This document shows positions 5,876-7,088 of a DNA stretch of 7,088 bases, piece after piece; positions within the stretch are counted from its first letter, which is position 1; each line of letters opens with the position of its first letter. The stretch lies in NCBI GenBank assembly GCA_028276145.1, contig JAPYWX010000078.1, positions 1-7,088 on the forward strand, read 5' to 3'. The DNA is from Spirochaetota bacterium (GTDB taxonomy: Bacteria > Spirochaetota > Brevinematia > DTOW01). The position numbers and the translations under genes are program-made. Below the pieces are notes generated by a model that saw nothing but the letters and a program-made list of their open reading frames with translations, made no database searches and was not told where the DNA came from.

Positions 5876-7088
5876 TTACCTTTGATAAATTTTTTTATAA
5901 GCTTCTTGTGCTTTGTTTAGCATTTTTACTGATTTGTCTTTCTCTCCAGATGTTTTGTATATTTCACTTGCATGTAAGTATATATCGTAGCTACTTCTAC
6001 CTTCCTTTTCCATGTTTTCTACTGATTTAGCAATTAGTTCTTTTGCTTTTTGGTAATTTCCCATTTTGTAGTGGATGAATGCCGCAGTGTCTAATAATGT
6101 GTAATCTTCAGGTTCAAAAAACAAGGACAGGGAGGCTAATTTTAGTGCTTCTTCTAAGTTTTCGTTTTTCGTTGCCCATAGGTAAGCGAGAGCATTCATT
6201 GCGTATATGTCGTATTCATCATTTTCTAAAATTGACTTGAGAATTTTTTCTGCGTTTGAATAGTCCTTCTCAAGGAAATATATTGTTGCTAGGGTTGTGT
6301 TATACTCTGGATTGTCTTTGTTATTACAGGAACTTAAAACTTTAGTGGCACTTTTTGTGTCACCTAGTTCTATTAGGATTTGTGAAACTAGTATTTTTTG
6401 GGTATCGTTGCCTTTTGATGTTATTTCTTTCATCGTTTGTTTTACAACTTCTCTTGCTTTTGCGTAGTTTCCTAATGATATCATTGAGAAAGCTTCCCTT
6501 ATTCTAGCATCTATTTTGAAGTCTTTTTTTATTTTAGAAAAAGCCTTTAGGGCTTTGTTATATTCCTTTTGTTCCATGTAGCATGAACCTAGTAGATAGT
6601 ATGAGAGGTCATCTTGGTTTTTTATTTTCTCAAGGTATGGGATAGCGTCCTTGTATCTTCCTTGAGCAAACAAAAAGTATGATATTTCTCTTAATGCTTG
6701 GTTTATTGCCTTTTCGTTTTTTTCTTTGGTTGATATTTCAAGTTTTAGTTTCATTGCTGTTGGGTCACCTTTGAAGTTTTGAGAGTTAATCTGCTTTTTT
6801 ACTTCGCTAATATTATCATTTAGGAATTCATTAGCTAAACTTTTGACTTCGTTAGGAATCTCTTCACTGTATTCGTTTAGTACTTTTCTTAAAGAAGTTT
6901 TGTCATTCAGAGCTATGTATGTTTTTGTAGCTACTTCTGGGTCAATAATTCCCACTTCATCTATTACCTCTTTTACCTTTTCGAAAATCATCATGGTGTA
7001 GTACGTGTTTATTAGGATGTATGCTATATGTGGTGTTTCATCTTCTTTCAGGTAAGAAAGGATTTCTTCAATGCCTTTCAGGTTTTTT
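5876..7088 (-). CDS. TPR-repeat protein, 5' end missing
   Basis: The frame is open through the right window edge, so the start lies outside; the ATG at 6994 is internal, preceded in frame by residues such as GIEEILSYLKEDE. 403 residues are visible. It is mostly helical with tetratricopeptide-like repeats. Numbered from the internal Met at 6994: AQGRYKDAIPYLEKI (110-124), QKEYNKALKAFSKI (142-155), SLGNYAKAREVVKQ (173-186), EKDYSNAEKILKSIL (242-256), and the clearest unit, AAFIHYKMGNYQKAKELIAKS (304-324), followed by a weaker C-terminal one. TPR arrays are protein-interaction scaffolds; no catalytic domain is visible, and the missing N-terminus could hold a signal peptide or membrane anchor. 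Specific function not recognised. It ends 40 bp from groL, convergent, sharing the gap with the groL terminator. Confidence 0.8.
   Translation of the reverse strand, partial: KNLKGIEEILSYLKEDETPHIAYILINTYYTMMIFEKVKEVIDEVGIIDPEVATKTYIALNDKTSLRKVLNEYSEEIPNEVKSLANEFLNDNISEVKKQINSQNFKGDPTAMKLKLEISTKEKNEKAINQALREISYFLFAQGRYKDAIPYLEKIKNQDDLSYYLLGSCYMEQKEYNKALKAFSKIKKDFKIDARIREAFSMISLGNYAKAREVVKQTMKEITSKGNDTQKILVSQILIELGDTKSATKVLSSCNNKDNPEYNTTLATIYFLEKDYSNAEKILKSILENDEYDIYAMNALAYLWATKNENLEEALKLASLSLFFEPEDYTLLDTAAFIHYKMGNYQKAKELIAKSVENMEKEGRSSYDIYLHASEIYKTSGEKDKSVKMLNKAQEAYKKIYQR

Noticed and set aside
6992..6994. ATG at 6994 as start of the TPR protein
   Set aside because: The frame continues without a stop to the window edge with a similar helical composition, and no SD is visible before it.
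1..7088. Mobile element, CRISPR array or defence island
   Set aside because: No transposase or integrase motifs, no regularly spaced repeats and no toxin-antitoxin or nuclease-like pairs were seen; the identifiable genes are mainly housekeeping.

Overview
This is an AT-rich bacterial chromosomal window holding six protein-coding loci on both strands, most with housekeeping roles. Candidate sigma-70-type promoters, strong Shine-Dalgarno sites and a putative lipoprotein with a relaxed lipobox point to an ordinary bacterium. The AT bias and relaxed lipobox would suit a spirochaete-like or other deep-branching, possibly anaerobic or thermophilic lineage, but the sequence alone does not settle the taxon.

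Layout: (1) 1-894 (+) is a ROK-family sugar kinase cut by the left window edge. (2) 891-2409 (-) is a ComM/YifB-type Mg-chelatase-like AAA+ protein, convergent with the kinase and overlapping it by 4 bp. It is interrupted by a frameshift near 2281-2284, so the long downstream ORF (891-2246) is only the C-terminal nine tenths of the gene. (3) 2410-2547 is a divergent control region. (4) 2548-3012 (+) is a small putative lipoprotein with one fibronectin type III-like domain. (5) 3013-3336 is a long intergenic stretch with a hairpin after the lipoprotein gene and a distinctly GC-richer patch (47% versus 24% in the preceding 100 bases, counted by hand) carrying nested inverted repeats. (6) 3337-4128 (+) is dapB (lysine/diaminopimelate synthesis); its start is at 3337, not at the upstream in-frame ATG. 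(7) 4207-5835 (+) is groL (chaperonin GroEL), with its own near-consensus promoter and a textbook intrinsic terminator. (8) 5876-7088 (-) is a TPR-repeat protein running off the right edge.

The genes do not form one pathway. They read as separate transcription units: kinase facing comM, comM divergent from the lipoprotein gene, dapB and groL in tandem with separate promoters, and groL facing the TPR gene across a hairpin terminator. I see no mobile element, CRISPR array, RNA gene or defence system, and no clear candidate for a new multi-gene system. The points most worth checking are the comM frameshift, which a single 8-bp deletion between short direct repeats would explain; the CIRCE-spaced but non-CIRCE inverted repeat over the groL -35 box; and the GC-rich patch upstream of dapB.
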